From Valencia hispanica (Eukaryota; Chordata; Actinopteri; Cyprinodontiformes; Valenciidae), in assembly GCA_963556495.2 (NCBI GenBank), contig OY747709.1:21322400-21386399 (forward strand): DNA of 64,000 bases, read 5' to 3'. Made by a program: the position numbers and the translations under genes. The first letter of the stretch is position 1. Each line of letters opens with the position of its first letter. Under the pieces are notes generated by a model. The model saw only the letters and a program-made list of their open reading frames with translations. It searched no databases and was not told the DNA's origin. Positions 22,107-33,700 of the stretch are shown here, piece after piece.

Positions 22107-24597
22107 TTAAATGGCAATGACATTTACATTTATTTTTTCATTTCAATATCATATGGCATCTGATGAGAAGTGAGTCAGAATATTTCCAAATGATAAAAAA
22201 AACCCGACCAGACAGTGTAATGCTTGAGAGCTTATCTTTATAGAGAAAAAGAACATCCAAAGTAGATACATTAAAGAGATTATCTGTAAGGATTTGGGAT
22301 TACAGGAAGAGAGGGCGACGTTCTGAAATGTAAATGCACTAATGAGTGCTCTTGTGTAATTTAAAATGTATCTCCAAATATAAATTGTTCTAATTACCTT
22401 TAAACAACTGACTCCCAAACTTTTCAGTTTCTGACCCACAGTATTAAAAATCAGTTGATATTCACAAACATAACTAATAACCCATTTAGCAAGTATAGCG
22501 ACAAGAGAGCCTCAACTATTATACTATTTTATAAATTCATAACTACAGATTTTATCTTTATGTTTTATTATAACTTTCAAGGTAAAAAAAATGTAACAAG
22601 TAGTTATTTTTAGTTTAACATAAAGGTCTTTAGATGACCTAAAGACCATGCACTTGCTGTTTCAAGACCCACAGTGGTGTCCTGACCCAGACTTTGAGAA
22701 TCACTGCTCTAAACAGATTAACATAGCTCTAATGTTTTGCGAATTGTAAAAATTTTTAAAAATCTGGAAATGGAAGAAGCAGTAAAGTAGTTCTCAGACT
22801 GGATTGTTAATCAACAGATCTCTGAATGTATAAAAGTGAATCATACAGTACTTTGCAAAAGTTTTGTTCATCTTATACATACATAGATGCGTGATCACAG
22901 ACTGGTTAGTTTTAAATTTGGACATACTACAGCACATTAACACACCTAGTTAGCAGTGTAGTTTCTCTATGATGTGTAAGCAGATCTGTTCATCAAAGAT
23001 TTATCCTTCAGCTCAATGGGACGGAGGCAAGAAACAAACGGATGGGCTCAGATCAGACAGCTGCTATGAGACGCAGCTCTTTGTCTTATTTGTGATTTGT
23101 TTTATGTTAGATCTCCATCATCCCTGTTAATGAAGCTTAAAAACATGCTTAATTCTTATGATGCAGCAATTCGCAAAGAAATTCACAATCATGATCAAAC
23201 GTAGTTTAACATGTTGGACACATAAAAAAAAGTATAATAATAAATTAGATTTTTGTTTTATTTTTCTGATGCAAGAGCTACTAGAAGTTAACTTTTTAAC
23301 TTTAGAAATTATACTTTTTATCAAGATTCCAAATGATCAGAAAAAAAGACCATATATAATTAACTTAAATAAACTGTCAGCTTTGAGGTGGAGCTTAAAC
23401 AAAAAAACTGGCAGTAGTTTCTGCCAATATATTGGCAGTACATTAAAAGGGATAGTTCAGGTTGAATTGGGGTTCTTTTAAAAGGTTGTAACAAATTAAT
23501 ATCTTGTCTGTAGCAGTCACAGCGGTTTATGCTATATATTTTTTTAAACGTTAAAATGTTGACAAATTTGCATTGGGTAGAAATTTACACAGGTGCTGAT
23601 GATTATTTACATAGAAAACACAGGTAACAGGTGGTCCGCCATCAAAGATTTTCCTGTAGGAAACACGTGCTGAGAATGGAACATGCATTTCCGTGCAGAG
23701 TAACTAATACATTTTTTTTTTTTGTCACTAGAGGTGCTTTACATTTTTCATTGTGTTTTACACAGGAAGATTATTGGTAGAGCACTGCCTCCAACCTCTG
23801 CTTCACGTGTAAATAATAATCAGCTTCCGGGTTAATCTCCTTTTAATGCAAATGAAATTATAGTTTAAAGGATCACAACATACCTTCAATAAAATAACTT
23901 AAGGTTAGCATCAGCCTCCTGCACCAACTAATCAGGATTTACTGTACACTAAATAAAGACACCAAGACAGACACCAGCACCAAAGATATTAACGACTTAA
24001 AACCTTTTAAGATAACCTTGGTGTAAAGATGTAAGAACATCTGTGAGCTTGATACTAAATTTTATGAGTAAAATGCAATATTAATGAGATACTACTTATT
24101 CTCAGAATGCATTGGCTGCTTAATGATTAAAAAATTATACTTTTGAACTTACATTGTCATTACTGTGAGTGAAAAATAGACTATTTTATAGCAACAGCAG
24201 GCTCACGTCACCTTTTTCATCTATCAAAAAACCTAAATCACCTACATGAAACATCCTCTAATGATTTGCACTTTTGGAAAAATGTAAATAGGTACCAGAT
24301 GTTATTTTAACTTAGTGTTTTTTTAACAAGTGCCTTAGCAAAGAAAAAAAAAGGGTCAGTGCATGTCAGAAACGCAATGCTAAAAGAAAAACCATTTCAC
24401 CCGAGATGAGTTTCAGAACTTGTGTGGACAGAAGCGGGCCTGAGCTACTGGGGGCCCGAAGAGTGACACAACAGAGTTCAGGGGGAGACAAGCTCTCCTC
24501 TCCTCTGTCTGTTCAGCACGGGTAAAAGGATGAAGGAGGGAGACACGTTGGAGCAAGCGTGTGAGGGTGCACAACGCTGCAGGGATAATGATCCAGT

Positions 24598-24745
24598 TCA
24601 CTTTTTGGCTATGTCCCCTTTCTTCAGAAGGATCTGTCGCTGCCAGGGGGCCAGCTTGGTTTCATCATAGCCCATGGTCCGTAGTCGCTCCAGCTCCTGC
24701 TTCTCCTCTGACTCCTTTGCCTGTTTGGCCTGCTGTTCTGCTTTT
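24598..24745 (-). CDS. ESPN: ESPN terminal exon: end of actin-bundling module
   Basis: Encodes [20 protein letters not shown], then [20 protein letters not shown], ending KKGDIAKK and TGA (24598-24600). Mammalian espins end almost identically. The last ~116 residues form the minimal F-actin-bundling module, so this exon is needed for bundling. Acceptor CTTGTAG precedes 24745. The charged helical stretch is probably a coiled-coil or single helix. Confidence 0.95.
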
Positions 24746-27700
24746 CTACAAGGATCCAGGAAGAAAAGTTCACAAATTAGTACATTAGTACAGTACTGTC
24801 ATTTTACCTTGTATGATACAATAAAGTAACAGAATATTTGCCTTATTGCTGGCACTTACATACATTTGTATTTTAGCTGGATTTTCCTGTTTTACTTGAT
24901 TCAACAAAAGTATTGTACTGTAATGTATTGTAATGTAATTAGAAATAGTTTTAAAATAATTTTTAGAAAGCCTAGTCAAAGTCCAGGCTTAAGAAAACGA
25001 TTGAGATGGTGTGCCATGACCTTGAACAGCCTATGGATGCTTACAAACGTTTACATTTGGCCGATTTAAAACAATCCTGTACAATTCTGTTGTAAAAGAG
25101 TTTAATAGCAGTTATTGGTGCCAATAATTAAACAACAAGGAATTCCTTTTTCACACATAGCCATGTTGGGTTGGATATGTTTTTCCTTCTAATAAATGAA
25201 ATAATCATTTGAAAACTGCTTTTTGTATTTGTTCATGTTACCTTTGTCTTAAGTTCAAATTTGTTCAGCAATCTGTTAACTAAAAACCTAAAATGTTTTC
25301 ATGCCACTGTACATCAGTTTCTATGGAGCCTTTAAGGGGACATGGGCAAAAAAAAGAAAAGTTGGTTTCTCGTGTGCACCAGATACTATCTCTTGTGCAC
25401 CACTTACTAACTTGTGGGCACCGTATACATTCTTGACCGTAAACAAGGGCGTCAGTTTTTTTTTATTTGCTAGGGATTCTGTCCTTTTTACTGATACATC
25501 CTCTTCATGAGACAGTCATACAACAACAGAGCGTCTTCAGTCAGAGGCTTCTTCAGTTTCGCTGCAATAAAGACTGCTACAGGAAATCCTTCCTGCCCAC
25601 AGCCATCATTATCTACAACAACTCCTTAAATAATTAATTATATGAGCTATACCAACACTTAATTTCCCTCTGGGATCAATAAAGTATTTTTGAATTGAAT
25701 TGTCTACTTTCAAGCAAGAAACATTTAAAGCTAAATTGTGTAAGAACTTCTCCCATCTAGCGTTGAAACAACCAACTGAATGTTATGTTCTAGCCCCACC
25801 TTTCACCTTTCAAATCTCCCTCTGGCATTCGTCACGGTGCAACTGAGTGTAGCCAAAGCGCGAAAGGTGGAGCTAGAATTTCCAGGAATGTCCCTCGTTG
25901 GTGAATGTATTTCAAAGATGGAGGCTCAACATGGATTCAGCCATTTGCGCGACTCGCTCGTATGTATTCTGAATAGCAGATTCTACACTTTGAGAATACT
26001 TTAATTAGTAGGTGGAAGTAATTACACATCTATGAGCACATATTTTTGAAAGAACAAAGGGGTTTTTGCTAAGAATTAAAAAAAAAAAAATACACAATGT
26101 AGCTTTAATTTTAATTATGTTATATTGCTTGGAGGATGCGTGTACGGGCCTGCGCCATGCATGCATGCATGGATGTATGGAGCAAGTGAAGCTGGATGTT
26201 TAGAACACCTTCGATTAAAGAGACACCAGTTAATAAGTCAGCAGTTGATACTCCACCTCCTTTTGACTGTGTCATTTTAGCTGGGGACATGTCGCAAGCT
26301 AAAAAGACGCCAGGTGCAATTTAACTTCTCTGTTTATCCAAATGGAAATTTGCAGAATTAAACGGACATCTTCATTTCTGACATGTATTCAATGTTTCTT
26401 GCTTGAAAGTAAATGTATCAGCAAAAAGGACAGAAATTTGAATATGCTTATTATACATTATAAACTTCAGATTCCTTCAAAGCCGCAAAAAAGATTGATT
26501 GTTTCCCCAAGAATTTCTCCTTGTATGGTTTTATTAATCTCTCTCACATATGTTGTAAATACAAAAAAACTGCAGTATAAGTAAATATGCAATTAACTGT
26601 AGTGAAGGTGGAGATTCTCTGCACAGAACAGCCAGGGCTGCTAAGGAAACACGTTTGTTTTTGTTGTGTATTCTTCTTCTCGGGCGAGTGTCTCCTTGCT
26701 TCAGGGATTTTCTTAGTCTTTGTAGTTCCAAATTCAAGACTACGATCTGTCGCGAACACATATAGCCTACAGTGTGAGCACTCTGGTCTCATCCGAGCAT
26801 CGGGATGGTTATTCTTAGCCAACAGCCTGCTGGCTTTCAGTGCCGTTTGAAAAATTGGTCAAAACAGTCTGGCTTTCAAATTTTATTGTTTGAATAAAGT
26901 TGAAACGTGAAACGGATGAATACAGCACTTATATATGAATAAGTAATAATAACTGTCCTCAGCATTCTTCAAACTATACTCAAGTTTATGGGTATTGTCC
27001 CTAGCAATTTTAAAAACAAACTGACGCCCTTATTTAAGCTCAAGGAAGTATCTGGTGCGCATGAGTTAGTAGGCTAAGTGGTGTGCAAAAGAAACCTAAT
27101 TTCTTTCTTTTTTTGCCCATGTCCTCTTCGGTGCTCCGTAAGTTACATCTAAAGTCAAATTTGTAGTAATCTATTCCTGGTCAGATACAGATGTGGATGA
27201 GGTTGTGTTCAGAGCACCGGCCACAATTGTGTGTGACCAATACAGTCATGTTTTAACACAAACCACCTTATGGGAACAAAACTGATAAGACACAAGTATT
27301 TGTAAATGTAGGTGCTATATCACTGGGATTTAAATCAATGTAGCTGTGTGACAAAGGCAAAAAAATAAAACTAATAAAAAAGCAAAGTTCGCTTGGTCTG
27401 TTCACCTTCAGGTACCGTTTAAGAGATAAAACTTTCTTTTAAAATCTTCTTTTGCTTTTTTAGAGGTATTTTTCTGACTCTCTCCATGTGTCTGTGCTTG
27501 TTGTTCCTCTTTCTCTACAGTTGATTCCTTTTTTAATAACTCTGTTTAGTCTGTAGTAGTTGCTTCCTGCCTGTGTTTGGATCCATCAAAGCAACATTAT
27601 GTGTGCAGCACATACTTATTTACGTAATGAAAGTGGTATAGTTGAAGGCAAATTAAGTTATTTTGAGTTAAAAAAAAAACAATCTACTGCAGTCATGTCT

Positions 27701-30700
27701 TTAAGAATTAAGAGGATATCTACCAAACACCTTACTCAGGAACTGGGAGACAAATGATGTTTGCTGTTTTCAGCTAATAGCTCTTTTGCAATTACCTTGC
27801 TGGTGCAAAAACATTCTTATGTATCTGTCAAACTGTGCTACCATTGCATATTTTAAATAGATGTCAATCAAGAAATGGGCAAAAATCTCAGGTGACAGAT
27901 TAGTGGCAAAAAAGTGCTTGAATTCCAGTTTAAAACAGGATTTTTGTTGTGTACACACAGCAATTTAATTCAATAGGCTATGTAACAGATGAGTTATGTA
28001 GTTTAAACACATAAAGTGATAATGGTCAGGCAGTGGACTGAAAACAAGTAAAAAACCCAGCCCAAGTAAAGCTTCTGATTAAAAAAAGTCTGGCTCCTAG
28101 GATGCAAAGACAAGAAAATGAGGGATGACTCTAGACTTTTGCAAAGTAGGGTCATACTTAGTCCTTGTGAACCTTTCTACTGGCACACTATGTCGACTGA
28201 AAAACATAGCCATTAGCAAAGATGAACTCTTAAAGGTATTGAAGTAGGACGAATGCTTGGATAAATGTGGATGAGCTGATGTCAGTAATTTACAGGAAAT
28301 CTACTAAATTAATGTTTAATTTTAAGATTCCTCTAATAGGCTACTCAAAACCTCTGCTGAGTTTGCAACTAATAGAATGTCTGAAACCAACAACCCTGTG
28401 TTATGCAAGTGTACTTTAGAGCAAGTTACAAAGTTCTTTAGTAGTAGTACTTTAAGACTAGCTTTAAGGTACAGTTTTTATTTAGCTTTTGCAATTGTCA
28501 CGTGATGTTGCACCCCATAAACATTTCCTGCATTAATCCTACGCTATCCCAACGTAATACTGGATGAATTGTACAATTTATCTAGTTTCGGTAAGTATAA
28601 ATGTACTGCACCCGCTGTAATAAAATATATCCAGGTAGGACCTGGCATCTGAAACGCTAGCTGAATTATTTGTTTTTGTGTTGTTAATTATACTCCTCTG
28701 TAAGTACTTTAAATGTCAGTAACATTCATTAATTGCAATTTATATAATATAAGATCATTGTCTTTGACGGAAGGCTGATTCCACATTTATTGCCTCTACC
28801 CAAAAAAAAATAAAAAAAAGATAAAGGATTTAATTTGTTTTGTGCCTTAATCCATTTAAATAGTTTATTTTGAATGCTAAAATCATTAGTGTGTGAAGCA
28901 AAAAGAACATCTTACCTTTTTTGTTCCCTGTCACACCAGGAGGTCAAAAACACAAGAGAAAAGGTGTAAATATTTTGAAGCAGTGAACGGGCATTCTACA
29001 AGTTACATTAATAATGCCATGCAGAGATAGTTTCAGAAGACCACATCCAAAATGAATACATACCATTAGCAAGATTTTATTTGAGTATAACACTGTCTTT
29101 TTTCCTTTCAGATAATTATTGAAAACATGAAAATTCTGGAGTTGGTCTTCAAATTAGGAAAATGAAACAGATTTCCCACTTTCCACTGTCACTATGTCAT
29201 GCCTCCTTATGGGGGCGCTGAACATATGGTCGAACAAAGTTTGACTGACATTTAGCAATGCAAAGATAAGAAAGTTGACTGTAACAACTGACTAAAATTT
29301 GTTCTCTGCTGTAACATGAAGACTTAAAAATTACAGTCAGAGAATTAGATAAATCATGGTTCTTTAAGAGTCCAAATATTATTTTAAGCTGTGCAGTCAA
29401 TCAACTTAAAGCAGTTGTCAGCAAACAGAACACATATATACCGTATTATAACAAAAGTAATTAGATAAATCCAGCATAACTGAAGCAATGTGGGAGTGCA
29501 AAATAAACATAAAGACAAAGCCAAAGTATGTTGTTAATTTGAAAAGAAAAAAAGAACACTAAAGAAATACCCTAACGATGTATGCCTGTAGATCCATGTT
29601 GCCTCTACAGATTGTAACTGGGACTTTTTCAAAGTCTTCAAAGATTTTAAAGTTTCCAACAGCCTTCTGCAAAAATATATTCTACCTGAGCAGGACAGAA
29701 CGTTGGGTTCATCATGTTATTACTGATGTTCCTTTAAGCTGCTTCCCCATTTAGGTGGAGTAGGATTGAAAGTCACTCAACGCATAACAAAAATTTTGAT
29801 AAGAAGCAGTGCTGTTCTTGCGTTTCTAGATTTCTCTAATGCTTTTTTTCATATTGTTTTTTTACTCTATTTTAGTTAAATATGTCACAGATTGTTTTAC
29901 TTTGAACAAAAAGTTGGCAAGTTTGGAAATGATCTTGTAGACAGATCTCAGACAATTCAGATAGATAACTATCCAAAACCACCCTAATGCAAATCCATTA
30001 TCGGGGGTTTCCACAGGGTTCAAGCCTTGACCCATTATTGTTTTCTCTTTGTATAAGTAACACAGGACACACCATCACAAGCTCAGCTTTCCACTTCTAC
30101 GCAGATGGAAATATAATTCACTGCTTTGCAGCTACTCCTGCAAAGACTCTGTCTTTGACAGAATACAAGATAAACTGCCACCAACAAAATGTCTTAAATA
30201 CAGAGAAAACAAAACTTATATTGAGCACAACTCAACCTCAAATTGAGCAAACTCAGCATATTATGGAAACATTTTAAAAAGAAATTGTCCACAAACAAAG
30301 TTGCTGTCCACTTTTAAATGTTTAGAAGGTCCATTTTAAGAAGTTTTATCATGTATAAAAAATGCTATAGCTCTTAAAAGGATTTTACAGAGCTGCAACA
30401 AGCTCCTCAAGTGAAATAACCTTGGTTTCTTCTCATGTAAAACTAAAGTTTGTAGACTCATGCCTTGTTTACTATGCAGACATCCAATATATAAATGCAT
30501 GTAAAAATGATCTTTGCGGGTTGGACCGTTCCTGGCCTTTGTTGGATGCCTGGTCTCGGCGCTCTGCGTTGCGTGGGATCAGGACTTGGGAGCTGGTACA
30601 ACTTGGTGTCCAGGTGCTGGCTGAGCTCGGCCTGGGGATGCCGTCTGTCTGCTGCGGCTATCGGTGGGGCGCCCTGACGTGGGGCAGGGGTGGGGCGCTT

Positions 30701-33700
30701 GGATATTGGCGGTGGGGATTGGCCCGGGGTGGGGGTGGCGCGTGGGGGCCGGTCCCTTGTCGGGTCCCTGCTGGGGGGTGGGGCGCCCCTGGGCCCCGAC
30801 TCTCCCGGTCCATGGACCGGCCCGCCCTGGCGCAGCTGGTTGCCGGCGGGGCCCATGGGCTCGTCACTGCTGCCCCCCGGGCCCCTGCATTGTAGCCGCT
30901 GGACGTTCCCCTGGAGTTCTCATTTGCTCCTCTCTTGGGGGATGCGGTCGGCCCCGCCCAGGTCCGGCTGGGGCTCTGGGGGTCCTTTGGACGTCTTGGC
31001 TCTGATCTCCTTCATGTCTGCATCGATTCCTGGGAGACGGATTGATGCCTGCTCACACCAGCTATCGAACACTCTTATGGAGAAACCTTATATGCACCAG
31101 CATGCTAACACACACACATAGATGTGGGGTCTCTGGTGTTTACAGATATATTCTTGGGCTGAGGTTATCATTACTAGAGCTTGATTAATCGGTACCATGA
31201 GTTTTTCTGTGACATTGTTGTTGTATTTTTATATCCATTTTTGTGTGATGTGGTTGTTTAGTTCTTAGTTCACGATGTTTGGTTTGTTTTGTTGATCTTC
31301 CTTTTTCCTTTTTTGTTTTGCTTTGTTTTTCCCCTCTCTCTGCCGTCCTTTGGGTATGGAGGCAGACTTCAATGTTTTCCTGTGTTTTCTTTGTTCCCCT
31401 TCCTCTCTTGTATTTTCAACTCACCCTCTCTCATGACTTTTTGTTTCCTACCTCTCTTCTTCATCTTCTTTCTTTCTTCCCCTTAATTTTCCATCTCCGG
31501 GTCCATAACATCAGGAAATAAAACCCCCAGCAATTCATAGAAAAAAAAAAAAAAAAAAGATCTTTGGATGTTGAATTTGCACTAATGTGTCTTCATGTCC
31601 AAAACCATTCTGAGTGAGTCTTGCTTTCTCTCTATCCCTTATGATATAGAAAATTGGAAATCACAATCTTTGTTGACATTTTAGCAATAGTGGTTCCATG
31701 AGCGCCTGATGCCTGAAAAAAAAATCTTCAATCTGAACTTTATCTCCAAACCTTTATGTCACTGAATCAAGTTTAAAGCCTTGGTGAAAACTCATTGCAA
31801 ACTGTGTGTAAGTGTTTCTTGGTATGTTTTTACGTAAGTTACTTCTTTATCTTGCGATCATTGAAACTGAACTGTTTTGCTAATATCATGTCCATGTCCC
31901 CCTTGGAAAAGAGATCTGTGATCTTAATGGGACACAGCTGAATAATTCAAGGAAATAATTGAATGGTTAAGATTGGGTGTGATACAATTTGATTCTACAG
32001 AAGCTGTTTGTTGTCACAACAACACAGGTTGCAATCAACCTGAGGAAATCGATTAAGTGAACAAGCTGCATCTTAGCCTAAGGAACATTTGCAGAACTGA
32101 AGTGCATGAAAAACAGTAAAAACAACTGCCTTATTACTCACCTCTCCTCATCCATTTTCTTTTTCATCATGTCCCTCCTCCAGGCTGGCATCGAAGCCAG
32201 GCGCTTTGCTTCCTCTTCAGCCTGTGAGGAGACAGAGAGGGTCCAAGATGGGGGCAAAAATAGGGATCCAAATCGGTCAGTTAAGGCGTTTAAACTCCAA
32301 CTGTATACCTAATACGCCAAAGTATTTTTAATGATCAATTACATTACTAGCCATGCTAAATCGATAGCCAGTAAAATCTCTAAATACATCTGACATTCCT
32401 TAGTTTTAAAATGCAAAGCTTTCTCACAGTCTTAATATGAAAGATTCATGATATTTTTAAGTTTTTGGTTATAGTTCAAAATTCTACGAAAAAAAGGAAG
32501 GTACCTTGTACCTATGCATTAAAAAAAGCGAACTACAGATTTGATGTGGCTGTAACATTAACAGTGTCAAAAGTGATAATAAACGTAGGCAAATCTATTA
32601 GAGTCAGTCAGTGGTGATACTGAAGTGTCGATGTATTTACTGGTAAATCCCTGCTCCATGCTGAAAGAGCGGGCATACACCTGCAGGGAGAAACTGTGAT
32701 GAAACATAAATCCAATCTTTCTGTCTATTCATATTTCCAAGCATAATTTCCTAAACAAAAAGCCTTTGTAAAGGACAAATACTTAACAAAGCACCCTCTT
32801 TAAACAGTTTGACAAATTGCAAACAAACCTCACAATGTCGATTATCTCTCTTTTTGTAAGGAATATGCTAAATGCTTTTAATTGATCAGATCAGTGTTTT
32901 ACAGAATGTTTTCATTGTGATCATAATGTTACTGGATCCTTTTTTCTCTTTGCTTCTGTAACAGAGGGTGGAACAGGAGAGAAGAGGGTAGCAGTGTTAG
33001 ATTTCTCATCTTAAATTACCCCTTTCTTTCTCAATCCTTTTACTCCAGGATTTCACTATACCTATCGTAAATTCAAGTAAGACTATCTGCTTCATTCATT
33101 TTTTAATGATTCCCCTGGCAATTTCAGACCAAGGAAAAAAAAAACAGCAGCTGGTTTTAAAAAAAAAGGATATTTTTTCAAGTTTTAATTTGATCAAAAT
33201 AAAATAAATTGGTCAAAACTGAACTGGGTTAAGAGTGGACCAAAGAGGCTCACTGTTGATGTATTGTTAGGTCATTCGTGTAAAAGACAACACATCAATG
33301 TATTTGTGTTAGTAGTTTCCCTTCTAATGTTCATATATAGCTCTATTAAAACTAGTATGCACATAAATTCACAGCCTGCATGTACTAATAATAGTTCACC
33401 GATTAACTTAAGTTAAAAGTTTAACCAGTAATACTATAATCATGGTAAAATTAATGTTTGTCTAGTGGTTATTTCATCTGTATTCCAGGGGTCTCATAGA
33501 AACTAAAGCCTGCATTAGTGGTACAAGGCAGAGAATAAAACCACATATTATCTTGAGGTAACTGAGGGCACAACATCTTCATGTGTTCCTTCGTTTCTAA
33601 AATGTGTAACAATTTTGTATTTCTGCCTCTCTATTTTCAACCCCTACTGCTCTTTGGAACCACTACGTGGATTTCTCTGAAGTAAGTCACCACAAAATTT

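Larger units (their letters stand above)
25325..27137. mobile_element. composite DNA-transposon-like element with ~150-bp inverted termini
   Basis: Left arm 25325-25483 and right arm 26991-27137 are inverted copies. Both contain GGACATGGGCAAAAAAA-type sequence near the tips and AAGGGCGTCAGTTT plus TTGCTAGGGA at the inner edge. The arms differ by small indels, so it is moderately old. The 1.5-kb interior carries a LINE tail and a MITE rather than a transposase. I could not find a clean target duplication, so the superfamily is unassigned. Confidence 0.7.

Noticed and set aside
21878..22123. 81-codon frame on - rich in Tyr and Ile
   Set aside because: It is a translation of the AT microsatellite.
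30422..31121. Gly/Pro/Ala-rich frames of up to 157 codons
   Set aside because: They come from the GC bias of the retroposon 30517-31558. Overlapping frames are open on both strands and none has a recognisable domain.
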